A DNA stretch of 64,000 nucleotides from RHLJ01 sp965601955. Its GTDB lineage: Bacteria; Bacteroidota; Rhodothermia; Balneolales; Balneolaceae. How positions within the stretch are numbered: position 1 is the stretch's first letter; each line of letters opens with the position of its first letter. Both the position numbers and the translations under genes were made by a program. This document shows, in pieces, positions 51,997-61,474 of the stretch. Below the pieces are notes generated by a model, which saw only the letters and a list, made by a program, of their open reading frames with translations, had not been told where the DNA came from and searched no databases. Location: assembly GCA_965601955.1 (NCBI GenBank), contig OZ271855.1:1302001-1366000 (forward strand). Reading direction: 5' to 3'.

Positions 51997-52847
51997 TGCT
52001 TCCAAAGGCTGACCTCCACATTCATACCACTTGCTCAGATGGCAAACTTAGTCCTGCTGAGGCTGTGGAAATAGCCCACGAAAAAAAACTCGCTGCTCTT
52101 TCTATCACAGACCATGATACCTATGAAGGCTATTTCTTAGCAAAGGAAAGGGCTGATGAATTGGGGATTCAGCTTATACCAGGGGTTGAAATAACCAGTT
52201 CATTTAAAGAACGGGAATCACATATCCTGGCTTATTTTTTTAATACTGAGACACAGTTTTTTTCTGATTTTTTTACCTCCCAGCGCATAGCCAGGAGAGA
52301 ACGAATTAAGGGCATTATACAGTCACTTAATTCCATAGGTGTTGTTGTAGATTATGATGAAGTAAGGGCTGAGGCCAATGGAGCCAATATAGGGCGGCCT
52401 CATTTGGCAAAAGTTTTAGTGAGTAAAGGGTATGCAAGAAATCATAATGATGCTTTCGGGAGATATTTGAGTACTGAAAAACTTGGAAGTATCAATCAAA
52501 ACTATCCACAGGTTGAGGAAGTCATCGAAATTATAAGAAGCATTGGGGGAGCCGCAGTATTAGCTCATCCAGCTAAATTTTATTCTGAAAATGAAGTCTC
52601 AGAATTTATAGAGTTAGGAATTGATGGAATAGAATGTATTCACCCTAGCCATAACTTTAGTCTCCAGAAAAAATATACCGCTATATGCGAAAAGAACTCG
52701 TTGCTTATTACAGGAGGCAGTGATTATCATGGTGGAAAGGAAATGGCAAAAAGGCATTTAGGTGTAGTTTCTGTTGCTCTGAAGCACGTAGAGAAAATGA
52801 GCAGGATGAGTGAACAGAGAAAACAAATTGTAGAACTAAAAAACTGA
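51996..52847 (+). CDS. PHP-domain phosphoesterase (RNase AM/TrpH-like)
   Basis: A 283-residue PHP protein with a full set of metal-binding motifs: ADLHIHTTCSDG, LSITDHDTYEG, LIPGVEITSS, SHILAYFF, IGRPHLAKVLV, AAVLAHPAKF and TGGSDYHGG. Relatives such as E. coli YciV (RNase AM) remove short 5' RNA ends or hydrolyse 3',5'-bisphosphates. The ATG overlaps the last base of the protease stop and ribH begins five bases after its own stop, so it lies in a continuous operon mltD-S41-PHP-ribH. It is cytoplasmic, with no signal peptide. Confidence 0.93.
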   Translation: MLPKADLHIHTTCSDGKLSPAEAVEIAHEKKLAALSITDHDTYEGYFLAKERADELGIQLIPGVEITSSFKERESHILAYFFNTETQFFSDFFTSQRIARRERIKGIIQSLNSIGVVVDYDEVRAEANGANIGRPHLAKVLVSKGYARNHNDAFGRYLSTEKLGSINQNYPQVEEVIEIIRSIGGAAVLAHPAKFYSENEVSEFIELGIDGIECIHPSHNFSLQKKYTAICEKNSLLITGGSDYHGGKEMAKRHLGVVSVALKHVEKMSRMSEQRKQIVELKN

Positions 52848-52852
52848 CATTA

Positions 52853-53320
52853 ATGAAGGTTATTGAAGGAACAACCCAACCCAAAGAGGCTAGAATAGGA
52901 ATAGTAGTTTCCAGATGGAACTCAAGTATTACTGATAAAATGCTGGAAGGAGCATTAAAAGCACTAAAAGGAAATGGTATTAAAGAGGAAAATATTACGG
53001 TAGCTCGTTGTCCCGGATCATTTGAAATTCCATTAGCTGCGCAATTTGTTCTGGAAAACAACGACGTAGATGGTGTTATAGCTTTAGGTGTAGTAATAAG
53101 AGGCGGTACCCCTCACTTTGAATATGTATGTGATGCTGTCACTCAAGGAGTGCTGGAACTCAACTTAAAGTACAATAAACCGGTAGCATTCGGGGTACTT
53201 ACAACAGATGATGTTAAACAGGCGATAGAGCGTGCTGGAGAAAAAGGGAACAAAGGGGGGGAAGCAGCACTAGCATTACTTGAAATGATCGATTTACACC
53301 AAAAGCTTATTACTGACTAA
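52853..53320 (+). CDS. ribH: 6,7-dimethyl-8-ribityllumazine synthase
   Basis: RibH condenses the ribityl-aminouracil with dihydroxybutanone phosphate in riboflavin synthesis, normally as a 60-subunit shell. The 155 residues carry the signatures IGIVVSRWNSSITDKMLEGA, CPGSFEIPLAAQ, GVIALGVVIRGGTPHFEYVC with the catalytic His, and VAFGVLTTDDVKQAIERAG with GNKGGEAA. Length is standard. No other rib gene is nearby. It ends the cluster that starts with the transglycosylase; the next gene begins 70 bases later. Confidence 0.97.
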   Translation: MKVIEGTTQPKEARIGIVVSRWNSSITDKMLEGALKALKGNGIKEENITVARCPGSFEIPLAAQFVLENNDVDGVIALGVVIRGGTPHFEYVCDAVTQGVLELNLKYNKPVAFGVLTTDDVKQAIERAGEKGNKGGEAALALLEMIDLHQKLITD

Positions 53321-53390
53321 GGACAGTTTTCCTTGCTTAAAGATGCGTAAAGCTCTAATTTAAGAGGCTTAAAATTCAGGCAATATCTAG

Positions 53391-54212
53391 TTGAAAGAGC
53401 TCACCCTTACAAAAACGGAACAGTCTAAAGAAGATAAGGCTAGCCAACTCCTTTTAAAGGAAAATGGAGAAATTCCAGAACATATTGCCATCATCATGGA
53501 TGGCAATGGACGATGGGCTAAAAATAAAGGAAGTGTCAGGCTACATGGCCATAAAGTCGGGGTAGATTCAGTAAGAGATATCACAGAAGCTTGTGCTCAA
53601 CTTGGAGTAAGGTATCTTACACTTTATGCTTTTTCTACAGAAAATTGGGGTAGGCCATCTGTTGAGGTAAGAGGATTGATGCGTTTATTGGTTTCTTCCC
53701 TAAGAAAAGAAGCTGATAATTTACACGAGAATGATATTCAGCTCGTGACTATAGGCCAGATGGATAGATTTCCAAAAGATTGTCAACAGGAATTACATGA
53801 GGCGATAGAACTAACTAAAGATAACACCAGACTTCAATTGTGTTTGGCACTCAGCTATTCTGGAAGGTGGGATATCACACAGGCAGTTCAGAAAATTGCA
53901 GCACATGTAAAAGAAGGAAGGTTAGATCCCGCATTGATCAATGATCAAATGATTAGTGATCATCTCTCAACGGCAAGTATTCCAGATCCTGATTTAATTA
54001 TCAGAACAAGCGGAGAATACAGGATAAGCAACTTTCTATTATGGCAACTTGCATACTCAGAATTATATATCACACAACAATATTGGCCTGACTTCAGACG
54101 TAACGAGCTCTATGAAGCAATTGCTTCATACCAAAAACGCGATCGGCGATTTGGAAAATTAGATATCGCAAAAGACGAAAAGGGTAACTCATCGCGTTTA
54201 CTCAAAAATTGA
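53391..54212 (+). CDS. uppS: Polyprenyl diphosphate synthase UppS
   Basis: UppS makes undecaprenyl diphosphate from farnesyl and isopentenyl diphosphates, the lipid carrier for wall synthesis that UppP recycles. The 273 residues contain HIAIIMDGNGRWAKNKG with catalytic Asp, RLHGHKVGVDSVRD, LYAFSTENWGRP, LSYSGRWDITQA and IRTSGEYRISNFLLWQLAYS ending in ELYIT. The start is a TTG, the only possible start before the conserved core, giving a polar N-terminal extension of about 30 residues. bamA follows nine bases later, as is common in Bacteroidota. Confidence 0.96.
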   Translation: MKELTLTKTEQSKEDKASQLLLKENGEIPEHIAIIMDGNGRWAKNKGSVRLHGHKVGVDSVRDITEACAQLGVRYLTLYAFSTENWGRPSVEVRGLMRLLVSSLRKEADNLHENDIQLVTIGQMDRFPKDCQQELHEAIELTKDNTRLQLCLALSYSGRWDITQAVQKIAAHVKEGRLDPALINDQMISDHLSTASIPDPDLIIRTSGEYRISNFLLWQLAYSELYITQQYWPDFRRNELYEAIASYQKRDRRFGKLDIAKDEKGNSSRLLKN

Positions 54213-54221
54213 TGAACTTTA

Positions 54222-56696
54222 TTGGCTAATTCCCACGTGCATACTTTTTTAAAACGATTACTTTTCACCTGCTTATTTGTCTCTTTTTCAGTAGTTACAG
54301 TTCAAAACGTACAGGCCCAAGATTTTCAAATCACTGATCCTACTTTAGAAATTCCTCAGGAGTATACTGTTCTGGGAGTAGAAGTTAGAGGCAATGAGTC
54401 GACCCGCGAGCAATTCATAATCAATGCTAGCTTAATTCAACCAGGTTCCTCCATTACTTTTCCAGGTGAGGATATCCCCAATGCAATCAAACGCCTCTTT
54501 AGAGTAGGCCTTTTTTCTGATGTAAAGATATTTATTTCTGAAAGGACCACTACAGGTTTACGGATAATAATTGAGGTAACAGAGCAGCCGAGAATACTTG
54601 AGTATAAAATAGAAGGTGTGAAACGTTCGGAAAGGAGAGACCTTAAAAAGCAAATCCGGTTAGTTCCGGGTATTGCAATAACTGAGGCGAATATTGAGCA
54701 GGCAAAACGAACTATTGATAAGTTTTACCGGGGTAAGGGATTATGGTTTACAGAAATTGAGACCCGGGTTGAACCTGCTGAAAAAGTAGAAAATCGATCT
54801 ATCCTAATTTTTGACGTGAAGAGAGGAAAAAAGCTTGAAATAAAAGATATTCAATTCCCGGATGCAGAGGCTTTTTCAGAAAGAAAACTCACAAAAACGG
54901 TAAAGCCATTAAAGGAAGATAAATGGTGGAGGTTCCTATCTAAGAAAACCTTCAAGCAAGAGGACTTTGAAGAAGCAAAAGAGAAATTGCTGACTCACTA
55001 CAGAAATAATGGTTATTCAGATGTTCGTATTGTTAGGGATTCGGTATGGGTGTACGATTATGCGGGAGATAAACGGGGAATCAAAGTGCGTTTCAATTTA
55101 CAGGAGGGCCCCCAGTACAAAATCCGAAACGTTAGCTGGGATGGAAATACAGTGTATACCGATGATCAATTAACCCTTGCTCTTGGATTTGAAAAAGGGG
55201 ATGTCTTTAATGAATCTAAATACGAAGAGAATACCACCTTCAATAGAAGTTCTACCGATATAAACAGTCTTTATCAAAATATTGGATATCTCTTCTTCCA
55301 GTTAATCCCTAACATCACAAAAGTAGGGGAAGATTCTCTGGATCTACATTTTGACTTGTATGAGGATGAGATAGCAACAATCCGTAAAGTCTCTTTTTCC
55401 GGGAATACCAATACTCATGATGATGTTGTGAGAAGAACACTCCGAACCATTCCTGGAAATAAATATAGTAGGGATGCCATTGTAAGGTCCATCCGTGAGT
55501 TGAGCACACTGGGTTATTTTGATCCTCAGAATATCACCCCCGATGTTCTCCCAATGCCACAAAACAAAGAAGTAGATATTTCCTTCAGCCTGGATGAATC
55601 TCAAAGTACGAGTAACTTCGAGTTTTCGGGTGGATATGGGGGACAATCAATTGGAGCTATTATTTCTGCTCGCTTGAATTTCAACAATTTCTCTTTGCAG
55701 CGTGCTTTAGCGGGCGACTTTACTCCGTTCCCTGCAGGTGATGGTCAAACTTTATCATTAGGTGTGCAGGTTACAGGAACAGGATATCAGAGCTATAGTT
55801 TCGGTTTTGTTGAACCCTGGTTGAATGGGAAACCAACATCGTTAGGAATAAACCTATCCTATAATTTCATTCGCTATAGCGGAATTGATGCTCGTGATCG
55901 TTTATTCTCTGCGAGTTTATCTTTGGGTAAAAGACTGAAATGGCCAGATGATTATTTCTCTACCCGTACTGTTCTTAGTTACCAGCTTTATGATGTGACA
56001 AATTCGCTATCCTTTCTAGCCGAAGGTACTTCAAGCATTATTTCCGTGAAACAAGTATTGGAGCGTAACTCTCTGGATAATTTTGTTTCTCCTAATTCAG
56101 GCTCCAAGTTTACACTAACTGGAGAAGTAGCTCCTCCACTGCCAGGCTTTTCTGAATTCTATAAAATCACAACTAATTTCCAGCACCACGTTCCTGTAGC
56201 TGGGAAGCTTGTACTCACAAGCCAAGCCGATTATGGTTTCATAGGATACTTAACGAATGGCAATCGTAGTGATTTTCAAAAGTTCCTTGTTGGTGGTACC
56301 CAATTACAGCAGCGGCAAAGTTTCTTGTATGACAATATCGACCTGAGAGGTTATCCAGGTGGTATTGGAGAAAGTATTGCTCCTGTAATAGATGGGCAAC
56401 AGGTAGGTGGAAGGTTATATGCTAAATACTCTTTTGAGATGAGATATCCGGCAGTTAGTACAGAGCAGCTCCAGCTAATTCCGTATGTGTTTTATGATGC
56501 TGGAAACTCTTATCTCGAATTTGCTGACTTCGATCCTTTTAAGCTGAAACGCTCTGTAGGATTTGGTACAAGGCTATTTCTACCTGTACTTGGGTTAGTA
56601 GATCTGAGTTATGGGTACAGGCTAGATGGTGTAGAAGGTACATCTATAGCACCGGGTAACTGGGAATTCTTATTCAATATTGGATCACCATTCTAA
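54222..56696 (+). CDS. bamA: Outer membrane protein assembly factor BamA
   Basis: BamA inserts beta-barrel proteins into the outer membrane. The 824 residues comprise a signal peptide (FSVVTVQNVQAQ end), five POTRA repeats (about 45-475; e.g. TVLGVEVRGNESTREQFIIN and ATIRKVSFSGNTNTHDDVVR) and a 16-strand barrel with the loop-6 motif IDLRGYPGG (about 707) and a final aromatic strand GNWEFLFNIGSPF. A charged segment around 250 (KEDKWWRFLSKKTFKQEDFE) is typical of Bacteroidota BamA. The start is a TTG, or the GTG five codons later. It sits between uppS and three Skp-like genes, the common order. Confidence 0.95.
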   Translation: MANSHVHTFLKRLLFTCLFVSFSVVTVQNVQAQDFQITDPTLEIPQEYTVLGVEVRGNESTREQFIINASLIQPGSSITFPGEDIPNAIKRLFRVGLFSDVKIFISERTTTGLRIIIEVTEQPRILEYKIEGVKRSERRDLKKQIRLVPGIAITEANIEQAKRTIDKFYRGKGLWFTEIETRVEPAEKVENRSILIFDVKRGKKLEIKDIQFPDAEAFSERKLTKTVKPLKEDKWWRFLSKKTFKQEDFEEAKEKLLTHYRNNGYSDVRIVRDSVWVYDYAGDKRGIKVRFNLQEGPQYKIRNVSWDGNTVYTDDQLTLALGFEKGDVFNESKYEENTTFNRSSTDINSLYQNIGYLFFQLIPNITKVGEDSLDLHFDLYEDEIATIRKVSFSGNTNTHDDVVRRTLRTIPGNKYSRDAIVRSIRELSTLGYFDPQNITPDVLPMPQNKEVDISFSLDESQSTSNFEFSGGYGGQSIGAIISARLNFNNFSLQRALAGDFTPFPAGDGQTLSLGVQVTGTGYQSYSFGFVEPWLNGKPTSLGINLSYNFIRYSGIDARDRLFSASLSLGKRLKWPDDYFSTRTVLSYQLYDVTNSLSFLAEGTSSIISVKQVLERNSLDNFVSPNSGSKFTLTGEVAPPLPGFSEFYKITTNFQHHVPVAGKLVLTSQADYGFIGYLTNGNRSDFQKFLVGGTQLQQRQSFLYDNIDLRGYPGGIGESIAPVIDGQQVGGRLYAKYSFEMRYPAVSTEQLQLIPYVFYDAGNSYLEFADFDPFKLKRSVGFGTRLFLPVLGLVDLSYGYRLDGVEGTSIAPGNWEFLFNIGSPF

Positions 56697-57226
56697 TGAA
56701 AGCGAAGCTATTTATATCACTTACTCTTGTGATTTTATTTTGTGCGGCCCAAGCTGAGGCACAAAATCAAAAGATTGGATACTTCGAATCAGAAGTGATT
56801 CTTGCTCAAATCCCCGAATATCAGGGAATAGAACAGCGCCTACAGCTTCTTAGCGATGGGTGGGAGCAGGAGCTGAACGAACTTGATGCTGAAATTCTCG
56901 CCCTTGAAGAAGATTATAAAGCGAAGGAAATTCTTTATACAGAAGAAATAAGGCAGCAAAAAAGAAATGAAATACAACAAAAGAAACTGGCTCGGGATAC
57001 GTTCTTGAATCAGAAATTTGGTCCGGAAGGAGAATATTTTCAGAATCAACGGGATTTATTGGAACCTATACAACGTCAAATTTTTACGGCGTTAAGAACA
57101 GTAGCCCAAAAACAGGGATTTGATTTTGTATTTGATCGTTCAGGCGACCTTTATATGGTATATGCTCGAGGAGAATGGAATCTGAACGAGGCCATTCTTT
57201 TAGAGCTAGGAATAGAAATAGAGTAA
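56696..57226 (+). CDS. OmpH/Skp-family periplasmic chaperone (first of three)
   Basis: Skp holds unfolded outer-membrane proteins in the periplasm on their way to BamA. The 176 residues have a signal peptide ending AQAEAQ, the Skp start KIGYFESEVILAQIPEYQGI, a long Glu/Lys/Gln coiled coil, and the C-terminal core strand FDFVFDRSGDLYMVYARGEW. Its ATG overlaps the bamA stop by one base, so translation is coupled. It is the most divergent of the three copies. Confidence 0.92.
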   Translation: MKAKLFISLTLVILFCAAQAEAQNQKIGYFESEVILAQIPEYQGIEQRLQLLSDGWEQELNELDAEILALEEDYKAKEILYTEEIRQQKRNEIQQKKLARDTFLNQKFGPEGEYFQNQRDLLEPIQRQIFTALRTVAQKQGFDFVFDRSGDLYMVYARGEWNLNEAILLELGIEIE

Positions 57227-57272
57227 ACATCTTATTTAGAGAAACAATAATTTCTGAAAATTTTTAAGAGCT

Positions 57273-57791
57273 ATGGGAAAACATGTACTAGCTGTGTTGA
57301 TTGCTTTACTGGTTAGTGTAAGCAGTCAGGCGCAGATTAAAATTGGATTTATGAACCCTGCACAAGTATTAGCGCAAATGGAGGAAGTGCAGATCGTAGA
57401 TCAGGAAATTCAAAAACTGGTTGAAACCCGGGATGCTGATTTACTTGCTAAATCGACTCAGCTTCAACAGGATTTTGCAACTTACGAAGAAGGCAAAACA
57501 GTGTTGTCGGCTGAGGCAAGAGCTCAAAAAGAGCAAGAATTCTTAGACAGGAATACAGCGCTTGAGCAAGATAGGGAAACCTACCTCAACGAAATTAGAC
57601 AGAAAAGAGCGCAAATGATGGCTCCTATTATCGAAAGGATGGATGTGGCTATTAAAAACATCGCAGATGAAATGGGGTTGGATTTAGTTCTTAATCAGAC
57701 AACTTCTTATGGAGATGCAATCGTATTCTTCTCCAAAGAAGAACGACTGAATATCACTTCACAAGTTTTAGCCAGACTTCAGGCAGAATAA
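57273..57791 (+). CDS. OmpH/Skp-family periplasmic chaperone (second of three)
   Basis: A 172-residue Skp homologue: signal peptide (GKHVLAVLIALLVSVSSQAQ), KIGFMNPAQVLAQMEEVQIV, a coiled coil of about 90 residues (LLAKSTQLQQDFATYEEGKT), and GLDLVLNQTTSYGDAIVFFS. It shares the layout and NPAQVLAQM/NPQAILANM start with the third copy, to which it is closest. It lies 46 bases after the first copy and 18 before the third. A trimer mixing paralogues is conceivable. Confidence 0.92.
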   Translation: MGKHVLAVLIALLVSVSSQAQIKIGFMNPAQVLAQMEEVQIVDQEIQKLVETRDADLLAKSTQLQQDFATYEEGKTVLSAEARAQKEQEFLDRNTALEQDRETYLNEIRQKRAQMMAPIIERMDVAIKNIADEMGLDLVLNQTTSYGDAIVFFSKEERLNITSQVLARLQAE

Positions 57792-57809
57792 TTAACGTTA
57801 GAATAACGC

Positions 57810-58367
57810 ATGAAAAAAATGATACTACGACAAATTAGTACTTCACTAGCAACACTATTACTGGTACTTGGCTTTGCATTCAATGCAAATGCCCAGGAAG
57901 ATCTCAAAATTGGATATGTAAATCCTCAGGCGATACTAGCCAACATGCCGGAAATGAAAGCAGTTCAACAAAGACTGCAAAATTTCACAGCTCGAAAGCA
58001 GCAGGAATTGCTACAACAAGATCAGGCTTTCCAGGCAGAAGTAGCTGCTTACCAACAAAAAATTGGAGTAATTTCGGCAGAAGCTCAAGCTCAAGAAGAA
58101 GAGCGTTTAGGTCAAATGCAAAACGACCTGTTGCTTGCACAACAGTCAGCAGAGCAGGAGCTTCAGGATAAAAGAAATGAACTGGTAGGTCCTCTGCTTG
58201 AGCAAATTGGATCGGCTATTGATGCTGTAGCAACAAGCATGGACTTGATTTATGTACTGAACACAACAACAAGTACAGGAGACCTTGTAATTTTATATGC
58301 CTCGGAAGAATATCAGGCGAAATACGATATTACAGAAAAGGTGATGGAACAACTGGGGATGTTCTAA
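57810..58367 (+). CDS. OmpH/Skp-family periplasmic chaperone (third of three)
   Basis: A 185-residue Skp homologue with signal peptide ending in NANAQ, KIGYVNPQAILANMPEMKAV, a Gln-rich coiled coil (QQELLQQDQAFQAEVAAYQQ) and the end strand DLIYVLNTTTSTGDLVILYA. It closes the uppS-bamA-skp series, which ends with a strong terminator 20 bases downstream. Confidence 0.92.
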   Translation: MKKMILRQISTSLATLLLVLGFAFNANAQEDLKIGYVNPQAILANMPEMKAVQQRLQNFTARKQQELLQQDQAFQAEVAAYQQKIGVISAEAQAQEEERLGQMQNDLLLAQQSAEQELQDKRNELVGPLLEQIGSAIDAVATSMDLIYVLNTTTSTGDLVILYASEEYQAKYDITEKVMEQLGMF

Positions 58368-58388
58368 AATACCCTAGCGAGAAAAATT

Positions 58389-58423
58389 AAACCCGCTTCA
58401 TTTTTTTGAGGCGGGTTTTTTAT
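58389..58423. terminator. Bidirectional terminator between skp and VWA genes
   Basis: AAACCCGCTTCA (58389-58400) pairs with TGAGGCGGGTTT (58407-58418), one G-T pair, around six T, followed by more T. The A-rich left side gives a weaker T run on the minus strand, so it can serve both convergent genes. Confidence 0.9.
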
Positions 58424-59532
58424 TTCACGTTCTTTTTCCGGTTTTGTATGTAATCCTCAAAAATGTAGCCGCCCAGGTCATTGAGTGAGGCGAAATAAGC
58501 TTTTCCTTTATTAGCATCCGTCATTTCACGAACAAAACTCTGGAGATATGGATCTCGCGCAATCATAAATGTAGTGATCGAAATCTTATCTCTTCGGCAC
58601 TTCACAGCTTCATCCAATACTTTATTTACAATTTTTCTGTCCAGCCCAAAGCTGTTTTTATAGAGCCTTCCATTTTCAAACATACACGAGGGTTTTCCAT
58701 CGGTAATCATGAAAATCTGTTTATTTGCATATTTTCTGCGCTGAAGGATATGCCGGGCTACTTCTAGCCCCTGTTTTGTATTAGTGTGATAAGGGCCAAC
58801 TTTCAGATATGGCAAATCTTCTACCGAGATTTGCCAGGCTTCATTTCCAAAGGCTACAATATCCAATGAATCTTTAGCATAGCTTGTCATAATCAGCTCA
58901 GATAGTGCCATCGCCACCTTCTTCGCAGGAGTAATCCTGTCTTCACCATACAGGATCATAGAATGGCTTAAATCGATGAGTAAGACGGTAGCTACCGATG
59001 TGTAATGATCAGTCTCATGTACCTCAAGATCTTCCTCATGTAAATCAAAATGATCCAAAGAACTATGCCGAAGCATATTTAACATTGTAGAAGAACTATC
59101 AATTTGTCCTACATCATCCCCAAGATTCCACTGTCTTGTTTCAGGTTGTCGTTCTAATCCTTTACCTGAGAATTGAGTTTTATGATTTCCAAAACTGCCT
59201 TTTTCAAGGTTTTTAAAAACTTCTTCCAGAGATTTCTGCCTTAGACTGCGCTCCGCTTTTTTCGTCATGTTTAGGGAGCCTGACTGATCTCCTTCATCCA
59301 GATACCCCCGTTCCTTCATTTCTTCAATAAAATCCCCAATGGAATATCCATCTTCAAACTGATCGGTGATGTTGTACTCCTGGTCGAGCTCGGTAAGCCA
59401 GCGAAGAGCTTGAGACACATCGCCACTTGATATAGTGAGCAGCTGTTGGAATAAATCCCAAAGTGTGTCAAAAGGACTTTTGCCTGATTGCTTTTGAAGG
59501 CGTTCGTCCCAGTTAAAATACCTAAAATTCAT
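58420..59532 (-). CDS. VWA-domain protein
   Basis: A 370-residue cytoplasmic-type protein with no signal peptide. The first 170 residues are helical and charged, and a von Willebrand A domain fills the rest, with an intact MIDAS: Asp187, Ser189 and Ser191 in LLIDLSHSM, a Thr site near YHTNTKQGLEVA, and the later Asp in IFMITDGKPS. Proteins of this shape usually work with a MoxR or Mg-chelatase-like ATPase encoded beside them; here the only such ATPase in the window lies 56 kb away. It is convergent with the skp genes and divergent from rnhB. Confidence 0.88.
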   Translation of the reverse strand: MNFRYFNWDERLQKQSGKSPFDTLWDLFQQLLTISSGDVSQALRWLTELDQEYNITDQFEDGYSIGDFIEEMKERGYLDEGDQSGSLNMTKKAERSLRQKSLEEVFKNLEKGSFGNHKTQFSGKGLERQPETRQWNLGDDVGQIDSSSTMLNMLRHSSLDHFDLHEEDLEVHETDHYTSVATVLLIDLSHSMILYGEDRITPAKKVAMALSELIMTSYAKDSLDIVAFGNEAWQISVEDLPYLKVGPYHTNTKQGLEVARHILQRRKYANKQIFMITDGKPSCMFENGRLYKNSFGLDRKIVNKVLDEAVKCRRDKISITTFMIARDPYLQSFVREMTDANKGKAYFASLNDLGGYIFEDYIQNRKKNVK

Positions 59533-59610
59533 ACACTACTATTTGTATACAGAATTGAACTTTGATCAAAACAGTTCCATATAAAAACGGGAAAGGGCTA
59601 TATTTTTAGT

Positions 59611-60219
59611 ATGAATCGAACTAAGTACGAAGAGCAGCTTTGGAGCGAAGGTTTTACCAGAATAATGGGGCTGGACGAAGTAGGGAGAGGTTGTTTGGCA
59701 GGTCCGGTTGTTGCAGCAGGTGTAATTTTTGAAAAGGGGATTCGGTTTCCTGAAATCAGGGATAGTAAAAAGATCGATAAAAAATCGAGGGAACAACTTG
59801 CTCATGAAATAAAGGAGCGAGCGTTATTTTGGACAATAGAAGAGGGTAGTATTTCCGAGATCGATGACCTGAATATATTATGGGCATCCATAGCTACGAT
59901 GGAGAAATGCGTAAAAAAAGAAGCCGCTACTCCTGATTACTTATTAGTGGATGGAAATAGGTATGCTCCCTCGTTAATCCCTTATACCTGTATCATAAAA
60001 GGGGATGATAAGTCAATAAGTATTGGAGCAGCGTCCATTCTGGCAAAGGTATATCGGGATAAACTGATGGAAACGTTGAGTATTTCTTATCCCGAGTTTG
60101 GATGGGAAAACAATGTAGGATATCCAACTAAGCAGCATCGTGACGCAGTAAAAAAATATGGCTATACCAACCATCATCGTCAAAGCTTTAACCTGGGTAC
60201 AAAAAAGAAATACGGGTAA
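59611..60219 (+). CDS. rnhB: Ribonuclease HII
   Basis: RNase HII removes ribonucleotides from DNA and RNA from RNA-DNA hybrids. The 202 residues carry the active-site acids: Asp and Glu in IMGLDEVGRGCLAGPVVAAG, Asp in YLLVDGN, and the later Asp near AKVYRDKLME, plus the family block GDDKSISIGAASILAKVYRD and GYPTKQHRDAVKKYG. Length is standard. The ATG lies 78 bases from the divergent VWA gene; it is convergent with rodA, with four bases between stops. Confidence 0.96.
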   Translation: MNRTKYEEQLWSEGFTRIMGLDEVGRGCLAGPVVAAGVIFEKGIRFPEIRDSKKIDKKSREQLAHEIKERALFWTIEEGSISEIDDLNILWASIATMEKCVKKEAATPDYLLVDGNRYAPSLIPYTCIIKGDDKSISIGAASILAKVYRDKLMETLSISYPEFGWENNVGYPTKQHRDAVKKYGYTNHHRQSFNLGTKKKYG

Positions 60220-60223
60220 GGAG

Positions 60224-61474
60224 CTATCTGTAAATACTAAATTCGCGTTTATGGAAGTCCATATTCAGACAAATGGCAAGCATAAGTGTATTGGTTAAAA
60301 ACGCGGAACCACCATAGCTAACAAAAGGAAGTGGGATTCCGATTACCGGTAGTAATGCAGTTGCACTACCCACATTGATAAAGAAATGAATAAAAAATAC
60401 AGCAGTCACACTGACGGTCACTAGCTGTGCAAAGGGATGTTTATGATTTCCGGCCAATCCCAATAATCGAACAAATAGAAATAGGAAGGTTAGTACTACC
60501 AGTCCGGCACCAAGCAGGCCAAATTCTTCGCCAATTACACAGAATACAAAGTCGGTCCATTGCTCAGGGAGAAACCGGAGTTGAGTTTGAGTGCCCTCAA
60601 GGAATCCCTTCCCCATTAACCCTCCGGAACCAATAGCTGTTTTTGCTTGAATCACATTCCAGCCTGCTCCGGTTGGATCGAAGGAGGGGTTCGTAAAGGC
60701 TGTAATTCGTGCTATTTGATGAGGTTGTAACACGCTTGTTAACGCCAGTTGGACTCCTACTACGGTAAGTATTCCGGTAATGAAAGAAGTGATAGTTAAC
60801 CAGGTTCTTCGCTGAATAAAAAAGATAAGTCCTGTTAAAAGAATCGCGGAAACTAACCCAAGCTGCCAGTTTAATACGGTTAGATAAAGGATTATTGCAG
60901 GAGATATAATAAAGATAGACACTCCATATGGTAAGCCCGACCAGAACAGCATTACAGGTATCAGGGCAAGAAAAACTATCGCAGTCCCAAAGTCATTCTG
61001 AGCAATCACCAGTGCTGTTGGGAGCAAAATGATTATTACAGCAACAAGGGCAAACCGGATGTTTTCTGCAGAGATATTTCTTTTGCTGGTTAGATAATTT
61101 GCTACCGCAAGTATGGTAGCTATTTTCATAAACTCACTACTTTGAAATCCAAAAGGCCCGATCCTGAACCAGCTTTTTGCTCCATTGATCTCTGAACCGA
61201 AGAAAAGCGTTAGAATCATTAGTAAGATCCCAAATAGATAAAAAACGTAAGAGAGCTGGAGAAACGATCGGGGCGATACAAACTGAATACCTACCATCAT
61301 TATCATCGAGAGAATGACAAATCCCAGCTGTTTATAAAAATTGGATTGTATATAAGAAGGTAAAAACTCTGAAACAGGGCCCTGGGTAGCACTGAAAATT
61401 GCAATAAGACCTATTATAGTTAACACTAACCACGCGAATACCATTGACCAGTTAAAATCTCTGGCGTTACTCAT
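60224..61474 (-). CDS. rodA: Rod shape-determining protein RodA
   Basis: RodA is the SEDS-family glycosyltransferase that polymerises lipid II for side-wall growth with PBP2. The 416 residues contain about ten membrane helices and the SEDS motifs: FRIGPFGFQSSEFMKIATIL, VIAQNDFGTAIVFLALI with the catalytic-type Asp, GSGGLMGKGFLEGTQTQLRF followed by LPEQWTDFVFCVIGEEFG, and LPFVSYGGSAFLTNTLMLA at the end. It overlaps the mrdA stop by four bases (ATGA), so translation is coupled. It is the last gene of mreC-mreD-mrdA-rodA on this strand. Confidence 0.95.
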   Translation of the reverse strand: MSNARDFNWSMVFAWLVLTIIGLIAIFSATQGPVSEFLPSYIQSNFYKQLGFVILSMIMMVGIQFVSPRSFLQLSYVFYLFGILLMILTLFFGSEINGAKSWFRIGPFGFQSSEFMKIATILAVANYLTSKRNISAENIRFALVAVIIILLPTALVIAQNDFGTAIVFLALIPVMLFWSGLPYGVSIFIISPAIILYLTVLNWQLGLVSAILLTGLIFFIQRRTWLTITSFITGILTVVGVQLALTSVLQPHQIARITAFTNPSFDPTGAGWNVIQAKTAIGSGGLMGKGFLEGTQTQLRFLPEQWTDFVFCVIGEEFGLLGAGLVVLTFLFLFVRLLGLAGNHKHPFAQLVTVSVTAVFFIHFFINVGSATALLPVIGIPLPFVSYGGSAFLTNTLMLAICLNMDFHKREFSIYR

